DNA from: Collinsella sp. TF05-9AC
GTDB taxonomy: Bacteria > Actinomycetota > Coriobacteriia > Coriobacteriales > Coriobacteriaceae
DNA: 64,000 nucleotides
Direction: 5' to 3'
Assembly: GCF_003438495.1 (NCBI RefSeq)
Contig: NZ_QSSH01000001.1
Coordinates: forward strand, 82,807 to 146,806
The notes under the pieces are model-generated. The model did not search any database, was not told the origin of the DNA, and saw only the letters and a program-made list of their open reading frames with translations. This document shows positions 35,031 to 45,855 of this stretch, one piece after another. A program made the position numbers and the translations under genes. Position 1 is the first letter of the stretch. Every line of letters starts with the position of its first letter.

Positions 35031-37589
35031 TTACTGCCCAAAGACCTCTTCGGCGATGCGCGCGCTTTCGGCGGCGTCCTTGGCGTAGTAGTCAGCGCCG
35101 ATCTGCTTGGCGTATTCGGGGGTGAGCACGGCACCGCCTACGATGATCTTGACGCCTGGCACCTCGGCATGAAGCAGCTTGATGGTCTCCTCCATGGCGA
35201 CGACCGTGGTAGTCATAAGCGCCGAGAGGCCGACGAGCTTAATGTCGCGTTCCTTGACGGTCTTGAGCACCTCCTGCGGGTCGACGTCGCGACCCAGATC
35301 AAAGACGGTGTAGCCGTAGTTATCGAGCAGCATCTTGACGATATTCTTGCCAATGTCGTGGATGTCGCCCTTGACGGTGGCCACGCAGATCTTGCCCTTG
35401 TCGGCAATCTCGCCGGCGGGCATCAGGCGCTTGATGGTGTCAAAACCCACGCGCGCGGCCTCGGCCGAGGCCATAAGCTGCGGCAAGAAGAACTTGCCCT
35501 GGTCAAAGAGGATGCCAACCTCGTCGAGGGCGGGGATAAAGTGATTGTTGATGAGGTCCATGGCGTCGTGATCTGCCAGCAGGCGCTCGGTCTCGGCCGC
35601 GATCTCGCCTTTGCGGCCCGAGACGACCATGCGACGAATCGGGTCGTCGTTGCTGTCAGTGCCGGCGGTGCCAGCAGCGGGCGCGGTGTCGGTCGATACT
35701 ACCTGAGCCGCCGCCGGGTTCGCGGCGATCTTGTACGGATCGGTCCAGCCGGCGTAGCGTTCGATGTATCCGGTCGAGCCCTCGTCCTCAACGCTCAGGA
35801 CGCGATAGCTGTAGACGGTATCCATAAAGCGCTTGGAGCCCGGGTTCATGATGGGGGCGTCCAGGCCCGCGCCAAAAGCGGCAGCCAAAAAGACCGAGCC
35901 CAGCAGCGGGCGGGCAGGCAGGCCAAAGCTGATGTTCGACACGCCGAGCGCGCATTTGACGCCCAGACGCTCCTTGCACAGGGACATGGCGCGCAGGATC
36001 TGCTCGGCTTGGCGTTGATTGGTCGAGGCGGTCATGACTAGACAGTCGATGAGGATGCGGTTCGGGCCGATGCCGTAGCGGGCGGCCTCGGCCACGATGC
36101 GCTCGGCGATGGCGAAGCGGGCCTCGGCGGTATCGGGGATGCCGCCTTCGTCGAGCGTAAGTCCGACAACGTTGGTGCCGTAGTGGGCGACCAGCGGAAA
36201 GATCTCATCCATGATCTGCTGCTTGCCATTGACCGAGTTGATGATGGGCTTGCCGGCGTAGCGGCGCACGGCGGCCTCGACGGCTGCGGGGTCGGTGGAG
36301 TCGATCTGCAGCGGCAGCAGCGTGGAGCCCTGGAGCTGTTCGGTCGCCTGTTGGATAATCTTGACCTCGTCGATCTCGGGCAGGCCCACGTTGACGTCCA
36401 GGATGTCGGCGCCCTGCTCCTGCTGGCTGATGCCCTGGCTCACCACGTAGTCCAGATCGCCGTCGCGCAGGGCCTGCTGCAGGCGCTTTTTGCCGGTGGG
36501 GTTGATACGCTCGCCAATGACGGCGATCTTGTGGCCATCGCGGGGAAGGTCCACGACCGTTTGGGCGCTCGTGACCGACATGCTGGGCTTGCAGTGGCGT
36601 GGACTGGGCGTGTGGTTGTCGATAAGCGTGCGCAAGGTCGCCATGTGCGCCGGCGTGGTGCCGCAGCAGCCGCCCACGACGCTCACGCCGTCGGCGATCA
36701 TACCGGCGACGGCCTTGGCGTATTCGGGGGCTTGGATATCAAAGACGGTGTTGCCGTCGTCGTCCACATGGGGGAGTCCCGCATTGGCCTGCACCATAAC
36801 AGGCTTGTCGGTAACGGTGAGCATACGTGCGGCGAGCCCCCGGAGCTCGGCCGGTCCTTGGCTGCAGTTGATGCCCAAAACGTCGGCGCCGATGGCATCG
36901 AGCGTGATGGCGGCCACCTCGGGACTCGTGCCCAGGAAGGTGCGACCGTCTTCCTCAAAGGTCATGGTGGCAAAGACGGGCAGGTCGGAGTTCTCGCGGC
37001 AGGCGAGGACAGCCGCCTTGATCTCGGCAAGGTCGGTCATAGTCTCGATAATAAAGAGGTCTACGCCCGCATCGACGCCGGCGCGCACCTCCTCGGCAAA
37101 GAGGTCGTAGGCCTCGTCAAAGCTGAGGGTGCCCAAGGGGCGAAGCAGTGCGCCGATGGGGCCGATATCGCCGGCGACGTAGCGGGCGCCGGCCTCGCGG
37201 GCACAGGCGACGGCCGCGGCAAAGACGTCTGCCACGGTGGCGGCACCGTCGAGCTTATGGGCGTTGGCGCCAAAGGTGTTGGCGGTAATCACGTCGCAGC
37301 CGGCCTCGACATATTGACGCTGGATATCAGTGATAACCTGGGGCTCCTCAAAGTTGAGCAGCTCGGGCAGGGCGCCGGCCTTCATGCCGGCCGCTTGCAA
37401 CATGGTGCCCATGCCGCCGTCGAACAGCAGGTGTCCCGTGCCCTCGATGGCCGCACGCAGGCGATCGTCCTTAATGCGCAGATCGTCGATCGTGTGCGTA
37501 TTGTACGTGGCACCGTTGCGACGTGCGGCATCAACGGGTGCCGCCAATGCAGTGCCGTCAGAATCATGAGTGATAAGCGGAGTAAACAT
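35031..37589 (-). CDS. metH: Cobalamin-dependent methionine synthase, without activation domain
   Basis: 852 residues from ATG 37589 behind AGGAG. Domains in order: homocysteine-binding barrel (about 45-350) with the zinc cysteines in GGCCGTTP and an upstream GINCSQGP; a pterin-binding methyltetrahydrofolate domain (about 370-640; GERINPTGKKRLQQAL); and the B12 cap and Rossmann domains (about 670-852) with the cobalt-ligand motif DIHDIGKNI. The C-terminal reactivation domain of E. coli MetH is missing; the next gene upstream (37599-38387) supplies it as a separate protein. The operon order metF, activation protein, metH puts the whole methyl-transfer step together. Confidence 0.95.
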   Translation of the reverse strand: MFTPLITHDSDGTALAAPVDAARRNGATYNTHTIDDLRIKDDRLRAAIEGTGHLLFDGGMGTMLQAAGMKAGALPELLNFEEPQVITDIQRQYVEAGCDVITANTFGANAHKLDGAATVADVFAAAVACAREAGARYVAGDIGPIGALLRPLGTLSFDEAYDLFAEEVRAGVDAGVDLFIIETMTDLAEIKAAVLACRENSDLPVFATMTFEEDGRTFLGTSPEVAAITLDAIGADVLGINCSQGPAELRGLAARMLTVTDKPVMVQANAGLPHVDDDGNTVFDIQAPEYAKAVAGMIADGVSVVGGCCGTTPAHMATLRTLIDNHTPSPRHCKPSMSVTSAQTVVDLPRDGHKIAVIGERINPTGKKRLQQALRDGDLDYVVSQGISQQEQGADILDVNVGLPEIDEVKIIQQATEQLQGSTLLPLQIDSTDPAAVEAAVRRYAGKPIINSVNGKQQIMDEIFPLVAHYGTNVVGLTLDEGGIPDTAEARFAIAERIVAEAARYGIGPNRILIDCLVMTASTNQRQAEQILRAMSLCKERLGVKCALGVSNISFGLPARPLLGSVFLAAAFGAGLDAPIMNPGSKRFMDTVYSYRVLSVEDEGSTGYIERYAGWTDPYKIAANPAAAQVVSTDTAPAAGTAGTDSNDDPIRRMVVSGRKGEIAAETERLLADHDAMDLINNHFIPALDEVGILFDQGKFFLPQLMASAEAARVGFDTIKRLMPAGEIADKGKICVATVKGDIHDIGKNIVKMLLDNYGYTVFDLGRDVDPQEVLKTVKERDIKLVGLSALMTTTVVAMEETIKLLHAEVPGVKIIVGGAVLTPEYAKQIGADYYAKDAAESARIAEEVFGQ

Positions 37590-37598
37590 CGAGGGCTC

Positions 37599-38387
37599 CT
37601 AATGGCTGGAATAGCAGGTGGTGTGGGCGGCGCGGAAGCGGCAGTGCTCGCGCATACGGCAGATATTGCAGGTGGGGCGGCTCTGGGCGTCGTGGACTTC
37701 GCCGTCGAATAGGCCGATCACCGCGGTCACGCTTTTGGTGGGCATGAGCAGGCTGGTGGGTGTGACGGTAAGCCCGATGAGCCGCGTGGCGTTGAGCGCA
37801 TTGACGATCGAGCGCTGGGCCGAGAGCGGGCAGTCGCCGTAGCCGGGACTAAAGCGCCAGTTGCCGGCGAGCCCATGAACGGCGGCGTCCGTCTTGACCT
37901 GCTGGTCCATTTGCTCAACGGCGGCTTCTACGTAAGCGGAGCACGCGGCGTCGAGCACGGCGCCCTCCAGGGGATGTTGGGCTCCCGTGGTGCGCAGGCG
38001 ACGCTCGGCGTCCATGCCGAGGGTGCATGCCATGAGCGCGGCAAAGCGGGCATCTTTGAGATGTCGATAGATATCGCGACCTCGCAGCTCAACGTTGGTG
38101 CCGACCAAGCGAATGCAAGGCTCACTTTGTTCGTCCACGCCCGTGGCATCGACGGCAAACACGCGGCGCACGCCACGGGGCTCAATGTCCAGTTCCAGAC
38201 GTTCAACGACAAGCTCAATACGTCGTGACAGTTCGGGCTCAATCTGCTGGCCGCCGTAACCCAGATACCGCAGCATCTCGGCACGGTCGACACGGGGATG
38301 GTGCGCGGCATCGACACGGTAAAGCGCCGGCGACGCAAGGTCGGCCGGCACTTCGACAGCGGTTGTATCGATGTGCGGTTTTTCCAT
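37599..38387 (-). CDS. Methionine synthase activation (AdoMet-binding) domain protein
   Basis: 262 residues from ATG 38387, whose first base is the last base of the metF stop (TAATG), so translation is coupled. A short N-terminal part is followed by the MetH activation fold: RYLGYGGQQIEPELSRRI, the segment AALMACTLGMDAERRLR, and the AdoMet-binding stretch FSPGYGDCPLSAQRSIVNAL; the C-terminus has a Cys cluster (CNICRMREHCRFR). In E. coli this is the last domain of MetH and reductively remethylates oxidised cobalamin. Here it is split from metH by a nine-base gap. The four-Cys tail may hold a metal, not seen in E. coli MetH. Confidence 0.9.
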   Translation of the reverse strand: MEKPHIDTTAVEVPADLASPALYRVDAAHHPRVDRAEMLRYLGYGGQQIEPELSRRIELVVERLELDIEPRGVRRVFAVDATGVDEQSEPCIRLVGTNVELRGRDIYRHLKDARFAALMACTLGMDAERRLRTTGAQHPLEGAVLDAACSAYVEAAVEQMDQQVKTDAAVHGLAGNWRFSPGYGDCPLSAQRSIVNALNATRLIGLTVTPTSLLMPTKSVTAVIGLFDGEVHDAQSRPTCNICRMREHCRFRAAHTTCYSSH

Positions 38388-39259
38388 TACCCCAGGCGCT
38401 CCATAATGGTCGCGGCGATCGCAGGACGGTTCATAGTGTACAGGTGCAGGCCGTCGGCGCCGTGCTCCTTGAGGTCGCAAAGTTGGCGGGCGGCATAATC
38501 TACACCGGCTGCCTGCAGGCTCTCGGGGTCGTTCTCGTACTTGGCGAGAATCTTGATGACGGGGGAGGGCAGCGACGCGCCGCACATAAAGACCATGCGG
38601 CTGATCTGGGACTTGCCCATAAACGGCATGATGCCCGCGGTAATGGGCACGGTGATGCCGACCTTGTCGGCAAGCTCGCGGAAGCGGTAGAAGCACTCGT
38701 TATCAAAGAAGAGCTGCGTCACAAAGAAGCTTGCGCCGGCGTCCTGTTTTTGCTTGAGGTGTTCGACCGAGAGGTTGAGATCCTCACAGGCAATGTGGCC
38801 CTCGGGGTAGGCTGCGGCGCCCACGCAAAAGCCGGCGTCGACGAGCTCGGGGATGAGGTCGCGGGCGTAGGCGTAGTCGGAGGCGGGCTTGTCGTCCTCG
38901 GTCGCGCCGGCAGGGAGATCGCCACGCAGGGCCAGAATGTTTTCAACGCCGGCGGTGCGATACTCGTCGATCTTGGCGGCGATATCGGCATGCGAGCGGC
39001 CCACGCAGGTAAGGTGTGCCACCGAGGGTGTATCGAATTCGCTCGTAATCATATGCGCGATGGGGGCGGTGGTGGCGCCGTTGCCCGAGCCGCCGGCCGA
39101 GCAGGTGACCGAGACAAAGCTCGGCGAAAGCTTGCACAGATTGCCTGCCACTTCGCGAGCCGTGTCGAGGGTCAGCTCGCCCTTGGGCGGGAACATCTCA
39201 AACGAAACGGGTGCGGTGCCCTGGGATGCTGCCTGCTTAAAAACCTCGTCGACGCGCAT
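38387..39259 (-). CDS. metF: 5,10-methylenetetrahydrofolate reductase
   Basis: 290 residues, with GAGGAG eight bases before the ATG. MetF makes the 5-methyl-THF used by MetH. Family motifs are SFEMFPPKGELTLD at the N-terminus (catalytic Glu), VTCSAGGSGN, the FAD-binding HLTCVGRS and LALRGDLP, DAGASFFVTQLFFDN and GIMPFM. It is first in the metF / activation protein / metH operon. No SAM or B12 riboswitch was recognised in the 428-base divergent gap upstream, although ATACCAAT repeats occur there. Confidence 0.96.
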   Translation of the reverse strand: MRVDEVFKQAASQGTAPVSFEMFPPKGELTLDTAREVAGNLCKLSPSFVSVTCSAGGSGNGATTAPIAHMITSEFDTPSVAHLTCVGRSHADIAAKIDEYRTAGVENILALRGDLPAGATEDDKPASDYAYARDLIPELVDAGFCVGAAAYPEGHIACEDLNLSVEHLKQKQDAGASFFVTQLFFDNECFYRFRELADKVGITVPITAGIMPFMGKSQISRMVFMCGASLPSPVIKILAKYENDPESLQAAGVDYAARQLCDLKEHGADGLHLYTMNRPAIAATIMERLG

Positions 39260-39480
39260 ATCGTGCTCCTCTAGATACGTAATAGTGTGATGTGTTGTGT
39301 AAGGATTCTACAGCACCACTGTGCCACGGTGGAGTTTCACTCGCTATTTGAGGATACCAATCAAAGATGCCTTGCTATCGGCTTTCTCTATAACAGAGCG
39401 GCTAATCTAGGCACGGACTATAAAGACTGGTATCTGATGCATAATACCAATTAATAGAGCTCCATCCCAAATTGACTACC
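39260..39480. other. Divergent gap between metF and glutamine synthetase, metF side
   Basis: AT-rich for this genome. GGATACCAATC (39353) and AATACCAATT (39442), with CTGGTATC between (39429), are possible regulator half-sites. No gene is supported. Confidence 0.4.
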
Positions 39481-39499
39481 CTTAAACCATGGAGAGAGG

Positions 39500-39687
39500 T
39501 CTGCAATTTATGCAGTTGATTGGCTGTTGAGGGTGGCAACGCCGCCTCGATAGGGTAACCTCATTGATTGGTTTCGCGACAGCAACATAACGGTAATGTC
39601 GCGGAAACACGGCGAGTCTAAGCTATGACTCGTTCGTTAGTAATCAACACCGCTTCTCACGCGGTGCCGATACGAAGGGAGTTCCGT
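39500..39687 (+). promoter_or_regulatory. Structured leader of glutamine synthetase III
   Basis: Five consecutive possible hairpins precede the gene: CTGCA/TGCAG, GAGG...CCTC, CGCGACA/TGTCGCG, GAGTC/GACTC and CACCGC/GCGGTG. The last lies just before the ribosome site. It does not match the glnA riboswitch consensus that I know; its class is unknown. Confidence 0.45.
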
Positions 39688-41775
<2,088 letters not shown>

Positions 41776-41804
41776 AACGTAACTGACATATCGTCACGGT
41801 ATTG

Positions 41805-41839
41805 AGCCGGGGTCCGCATCGCGCGGGCCCCGGCTTTTT
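41805..41839 (+). terminator. Glutamine synthetase terminator
   Basis: AGCCGGGGTCCGC pairs with GCGGGCCCCGGCT (one mismatch), then TTTT. Confidence 0.92.
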
Positions 41840-41900
41840 GTTTGCGAAGGACGCTTTGAAGCCCGTTTTGCCGCCGATGTGCCTAGGTATAAAGGGCTAT

Positions 41901-42115
41901 GGGCAAAAAACGTCAAATATGAGTACTGTCACAAGTCCTGTAACATTATTTATTTGCAAAATATGTAGTGTTACGCAACATATGTCCAAGTACTTAGCCG
42001 ATAAACGTCTGCAATTTTTCCGCCGTAGGACGCCCGACGGCTAAATCGCCTTCTGAAGGCATGAAATCGCTGTAACTAAAATGGTAACAGTACTCATATT
42101 TGCCATTTTTTGACC
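41901..42115. mobile_element. 215-bp MITE-like element with ~33-bp terminal inverted repeats
   Basis: CAAATATGAGTACTGTCAC on the left matches GTAACAGTACTCATATTTG on the right in reverse (18 of 19), and the pairing extends outward through GGGCAAAAAACGT / ATTTTTTGACC. The inside is AT-rich, non-coding, with its own GTAACA/TGTTAC dyad. Confidence 0.6.
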
Positions 42116-42139
42116 ACAGGCCTTGCGATGATGCCGGGA

Positions 42140-42429
42140 TTCGCACCCTGTCGGGTTCGAATCCCGACATATCGGTAGCAAAAAGCCCGTCACCGCGGGG
42201 GTAACGGGCTTCTAGTTTCAAATGGTGCCCCCAGCGGGATGTCCGCGTGCGGCTGGCGCCGCCCGCTTCCGCTGCGTCGCTCCGCTCCTTGCGTGCTGCG
42301 CTGGAAAACGCTTGCGCGTTTCCTCAGCTTCGCACCCTGTCGGGTTCGAATCCCGGCATATCGGTAGCAAAAAGCCCGCTACCGCGAGGGTAACGGGCTC
42401 TTCAATTCAAATGGTGCCCCCAGCGGGAT
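42140..42429. repeat. 101-bp duplication including the tRNA-Glu 3' end and its terminator
   Basis: The stretch from TTCGCACCCTGTCGGGTTCG to GGTGCCCCCAGCGGGAT occurs at 42140-42240 and 42329-42429 with few changes. The right copy runs into the complete tRNA-Glu; the left copy carries only the last 18-20 bases of the tRNA. Between them is a GC-rich stretch without a gene. It looks like an attachment-site duplication or remnant. Confidence 0.7.
42367..42406 (-). terminator. tRNA-Glu terminator
   Basis: On the minus strand GAGCCCGTTACC pairs with GGTAGCGGGCT, followed by TTTTTG. Confidence 0.8.
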
Positions 42430-42488
42430 TCGAACCCGCGATATCCACCTTGAAAGGGTGGCGTCCTTGGCCGCTAGACGATGGGGAC
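42412..42488 (-). tRNA. tRNA-Glu (anticodon TTC), CCA encoded
   Basis: Read on the minus strand: acceptor GTCCCCA / TGGGGGC, D-arm with AGCGGCC, anticodon stem CCACC-CTTTCAA-GGTGG giving TTC, T-arm GCGGG-TTCGAAT-CCCGC, discriminator A and CCA. In GatCAB organisms GluRS also charges tRNA-Gln, but this is the true tRNA-Glu. Confidence 0.96.
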
Positions 42489-42547
42489 AGCGGGAAAGAG
42501 TATAGCAGACTTTTTTAGCCGTTCACATATCGTTGGCAAACTGAAAA

Positions 42548-42582
42548 ACCACCACAAAGGTGCCTGTCCCCTTTGTGGTGGT
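42548..42582. repeat. REP-like hairpin (GTGCCTGTCCC family)
   Basis: A perfect 12-bp stem ACCACCACAAAG / CTTTGTGGTGGT around the loop GTGCCTGTCCC. Palindromes with this core are widespread and are often tied to RAYT transposases; none is in this window. It also closes the minus-strand murT-gatD gene. Confidence 0.75.
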
Positions 42583-42588
42583 GAGGTG

Positions 42589-44766
42589 CTAGGGGAGGAG
42601 CTTCATGGCGGCGTCGTGGGCGGCGTGCTCGTAGGTGTCGTCGAGGGGCTTGAGCGGCAGCAGGGCGGCGGCCTGTGCATCGCCACGGCGCTCGAGGGCA
42701 TGGGCGATCAACCAGTCGGCGAGCTCGGGGTTCTTGGGCAGCGCCGGGCCATGCAGGTACGTGCCGATGACGCCCTTGTAGATCAGGCCCTCAAAGCCAT
42801 CGTCGCCGTTGTTGCCGGTGCCCGTGACGACGGACGTTCCGAGCGGCGTGGCATCGGCGTCCAAAAGCGTGCGGCCGCCATGGTTCTCGAATCCCACAAA
42901 GGGCTCAGGTGCCAGGTCGGTTTTGACGGCTACGTTGCCGATCAGGCGGTCGGAGCCGCGTACGGTTTCGGCGGCAATGACCCCCAGACCCTCAATGCGA
43001 TCCTCGCCCATATAGTACGAACGGCCGAGCAGCTGATAGCTGCCACAGATGGCGAGCAGCGAGCCGCCATCCTCAACATAGGATGCGACCTTGTCTTTTT
43101 GGGCGAGCAGCTCGTGTGCCACGGCTAGCTGGTCGCGGTCGGAGCCGCCACCCATCATGACGATATCGGCATCGGTGAGATCGAGTGACTCGCCCATACG
43201 GACCTCGTCCACGCGAACGGGGATGCCGCGCCAGGCGCAGCGACGCTCGAGGGCGATAACGTTGCCGCCGTCGCCGTAGAGGTTGAGGGCATCGGGGTAC
43301 AGGTAGACGATGCGCAGCGGGCGCGAAAGCTCGACTGGCGCGATGCCGACGGGGACGGCACTGCCATCGGCACACGTTGCAGCGCGGGCAGCAACCGTGG
43401 CTGCATCGGCACCCTTCAGCCCATCGAGTTCTTTGACCAGCGGCGGGAAGGCCGTGTAGTTGGCGACGGCATAGAAAGTGTCGCCTGCGGCTTCATCCGC
43501 AACGGCGCCAATTGCCTGCGCGACGTCCGAGATAATCGCGGCATCGATGCCGGCGTACTTGAGGCGTACCTGCATGTCGTGCGCACGCGTGCCTCCGGCA
43601 AAGGCGACAAGACCCGGTGTGTCGGCGATGCGCTCGAAGTCGACGTCGTAGATCCACGAGACATCGTGGCCGTCGGCGTCGTTGTCGTTGAGGAAGAAAG
43701 CACAGAGCCTGCCGCCCGCCGTCTTAATGGACTGGATCTGGCGATCGAAGCCCACGGGATTCTTAGCCAGGTTGGCCTCGACGGTGCGGCCGGCGATATC
43801 CCAGCGGCCCATGCGTCCGCCGGCGGGGACGTAGGCATCGAGCGTGGGCTGCAGGTGCGCCGTATCCACGCCCAACTCGTGCGCGGCAAAGAAGGCGGCG
43901 GCAACGTTGTAGACCATGTACAGGCCGTTGTAGCGTGTGGCGATGTGTGCGGCAGCCGCGTCGGGCGCAGATCCAAAGACCAGGTCAAAGTCGTAGCCGT
44001 CGCAGCCGAGCTCCACGCCCGTCACGCGGCGGACCAGTGCGGGGCGTGCCCAACCGCACGAGGGGCAATGGTAGGCGCCGAGTTGACCATACTGCACATA
44101 GTCGTACTCCAACGGGGCGTTGCACTGCGAGCAAAAGCGAGAGTCGCTAATGCGGTCAGACTCGGTGTCGGTGGCGCCGTCGATGCCAAAGGCGATGTTT
44201 GCATTGGGAACGCGTGCGGCGATCGCGGCACACAGCGGGTCGTCTGCGTTGTAGATGAGCGTTGTTGCCGGAGAGAGCTCCAACGCATGGGCGATGACCT
44301 CCTGGGTGTGATCGATCTCGCCATAGCGATCCAGCTGGTCGCGGAACAGGTTGAGCAGCACGAAGTACGTCGGCTTGAGCTTGGGCAGGACGCGCACGGT
44401 GTAGAGCTCATCGCATTCAAAAACGCCCACGCGCTTGCCGCCGCCGGCTCGCTTGAGGCCGCTGCGCGCCTCGAGCAGTGCACCCACCACACCAGGCTCC
44501 ATATTGTTGCCGGCACGGTTGCACACCACGGTAGCACCGCTGGCAGCAACGGCGTCGGCGATGAGGTTGGAGGTGGTGGTCTTGCCATTAGTACCCGTAA
44601 TCACCACGCTGCGGTCGACAAGGCCGGCGAGGTCGTTCAGCAACTCGGGGTCGATCTTCATGGCGATGCGGCCGGGGAGTACGCCGCCCTGGCGCTTAAG
44701 GACGGAGCGCAGCCCCCAGCGGGCGATATCGCTCGAGGTGCAGGCAAGAGATGAGCGGAGATTCAT
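42589..44766 (-). CDS. murT-gatD: Single-chain MurT-GatD lipid II isoglutaminyl synthase
   Basis: 725 residues in one uninterrupted frame. The N-terminal ~470 residues are MurT: Mur-ligase P-loop TGTNGKTTT at 58-66, NRAGNNMEPGV, FECDELY, the zinc ribbon CSQC...CPSC (about 222-247) and the Mur C-terminal domain with VGFDRQI. The last ~250 residues are GatD, a CobB/CobQ-type glutamine amidotransferase: LYPDALNLYGDGGNV, MMGGGSDRDQ, nucleophile Cys in LLAICGSYQLLG, and His in GTYLHGP. Together they amidate the D-Glu of lipid II to D-isoglutamine. In staphylococci, streptococci and mycobacteria these are two proteins from two genes, so the fusion is notable. AGGAA precedes the ATG. Confidence 0.92.
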   Translation of the reverse strand: MNLRSSLACTSSDIARWGLRSVLKRQGGVLPGRIAMKIDPELLNDLAGLVDRSVVITGTNGKTTTSNLIADAVAASGATVVCNRAGNNMEPGVVGALLEARSGLKRAGGGKRVGVFECDELYTVRVLPKLKPTYFVLLNLFRDQLDRYGEIDHTQEVIAHALELSPATTLIYNADDPLCAAIAARVPNANIAFGIDGATDTESDRISDSRFCSQCNAPLEYDYVQYGQLGAYHCPSCGWARPALVRRVTGVELGCDGYDFDLVFGSAPDAAAAHIATRYNGLYMVYNVAAAFFAAHELGVDTAHLQPTLDAYVPAGGRMGRWDIAGRTVEANLAKNPVGFDRQIQSIKTAGGRLCAFFLNDNDADGHDVSWIYDVDFERIADTPGLVAFAGGTRAHDMQVRLKYAGIDAAIISDVAQAIGAVADEAAGDTFYAVANYTAFPPLVKELDGLKGADAATVAARAATCADGSAVPVGIAPVELSRPLRIVYLYPDALNLYGDGGNVIALERRCAWRGIPVRVDEVRMGESLDLTDADIVMMGGGSDRDQLAVAHELLAQKDKVASYVEDGGSLLAICGSYQLLGRSYYMGEDRIEGLGVIAAETVRGSDRLIGNVAVKTDLAPEPFVGFENHGGRTLLDADATPLGTSVVTGTGNNGDDGFEGLIYKGVIGTYLHGPALPKNPELADWLIAHALERRGDAQAAALLPLKPLDDTYEHAAHDAAMKLLP

Positions 44767-44811
44767 GAAGCCGTTCCTAACGTGAATGACATGGTCGTGG
44801 CGTTTGCGCCG

Positions 44812-45855
44812 TTAAAAGCCGTAGCGGCGCGCAAATTCCTGGGCAAGCTGCGAAACGTCTTCGCAGGCATTGGCCCAGGGGGCAAAGTCGGGGGTATCCG
44901 AGATGATGCCGTCGGCTTCCCAAACCGCCTGGTGCGAGAGATCCCAGGGGTCGCGCGGCTCGGGTCGGCAGGGAAGGTACGGCGTCTGGTACATGGGGTT
45001 CAGCAAGAAGAACGCGCCGCCCTCGCAGCGGTTGGCAAACTCACGCAGCGCGCGTGTCGCCGGGCGCATCTTGTTCGTTTTGAACAGCAAGATCGTGCGG
45101 GCGAGCAGGTACCAGGGGGAGTTCTCGAGGGTATCGGCCCCCATCTGCTCCTCGAGCTGGTGGGCCAGGGCAAAAAAGCCGTCCTCGTCTTCCAAGCGAG
45201 CGAGGGCGAGTAGCACGGTGCCTGCAGCTCGGGTGGGATAGCCTTCTGCTTTAAGAACACGGCGGGCGTAGTTGGCAGCAGCGCGGTAGCGGGCGCTCGC
45301 CATGCACAGCTGCGAGATGGCCTCGAGCGTGTGAAGCCACCCGATAAGAGCCGGCTCGCTCACGGTAAGGTCTGCTGCGGTGACACCGTCGGCCAAAACA
45401 TTATTGGCCCAGTAGTGTGGGGCCTCCATATCGAACCCGGGCACGCTTTGCTGCAGGTAATCGGCCGTGGTCGCCTCGAGCTTCATCAGGTCGCCCAGGC
45501 AGGCGTCAACGGGCGTGTCGGCCAGGATGATGGCGAGCAGCTGCGCGTCGAGGACATACGCATCGATGCGGACGATCTTGAGCAGCTCATCGCGCATGTC
45601 GTCGAACAGGCGATTGCGCGTCTGCTCGAACTCCTCGTCGCTGCCCATGTCCTCGATGCGATGGAGCTCGTCGAGCAGGTGGCGATGAACACCGGCGTAG
45701 GACAGCAGCGCCTGGGCATGCTCGGACTGCGCATACTTTTGGGGATTCGCGCTAATGTCGTTATGGACAAGCTCGCGTGCTGCATCGGTGAGTTCGGGGT
45801 GCGACGCAACGTAGGCGCGCTCCAGGTAGGCGGGGATGTAGACGCTCGGATCCAT
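44812..45855 (-). CDS. Hypothetical TPR-like protein, 347 aa
   Basis: No family recognised by name. The protein is helical and soluble, with repeated helix pairs typical of TPR folds (for example SARYRAAANYARRVLKAEGYP and GTVLLALARLEDEDGFFAL). It has Cys/Trp-containing segments near the C-terminus (PWDLSHQAVWEADG). Its ATG overlaps the stop of the gene upstream (TAATG), so the two are translated as a pair. It shares several sequence habits with that gene, including Ala-rich helices and DPW motifs, which suggests an old duplication. Confidence 0.7.
   Translation of the reverse strand: MDPSVYIPAYLERAYVASHPELTDAARELVHNDISANPQKYAQSEHAQALLSYAGVHRHLLDELHRIEDMGSDEEFEQTRNRLFDDMRDELLKIVRIDAYVLDAQLLAIILADTPVDACLGDLMKLEATTADYLQQSVPGFDMEAPHYWANNVLADGVTAADLTVSEPALIGWLHTLEAISQLCMASARYRAAANYARRVLKAEGYPTRAAGTVLLALARLEDEDGFFALAHQLEEQMGADTLENSPWYLLARTILLFKTNKMRPATRALREFANRCEGGAFFLLNPMYQTPYLPCRPEPRDPWDLSHQAVWEADGIISDTPDFAPWANACEDVSQLAQEFARRYGF

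Noticed and set aside
33402-36041. Plus-strand open frame (879 codons) opposite the UPF0210 gene and metH
   Set aside because: It crosses two clearly real minus-strand genes and a palindrome, and reads as His/Gly/Asp/Arg-rich shadow.
36183-37712. Plus-strand open frame (509 codons) opposite metH
   Set aside because: metH is certain on the minus strand from its three domains; the plus frame has no motifs.
39260-39480. SAM or cobalamin riboswitch upstream of metF
   Set aside because: No SAM-box or B12-box core could be aligned on the minus strand.
42140-42180. A second tRNA suggested by GGGTTCGAATCCC arms
   Set aside because: Only T-arm-like pieces and the tRNA-Glu 3' end are present; no acceptor, D or anticodon arms can be built.
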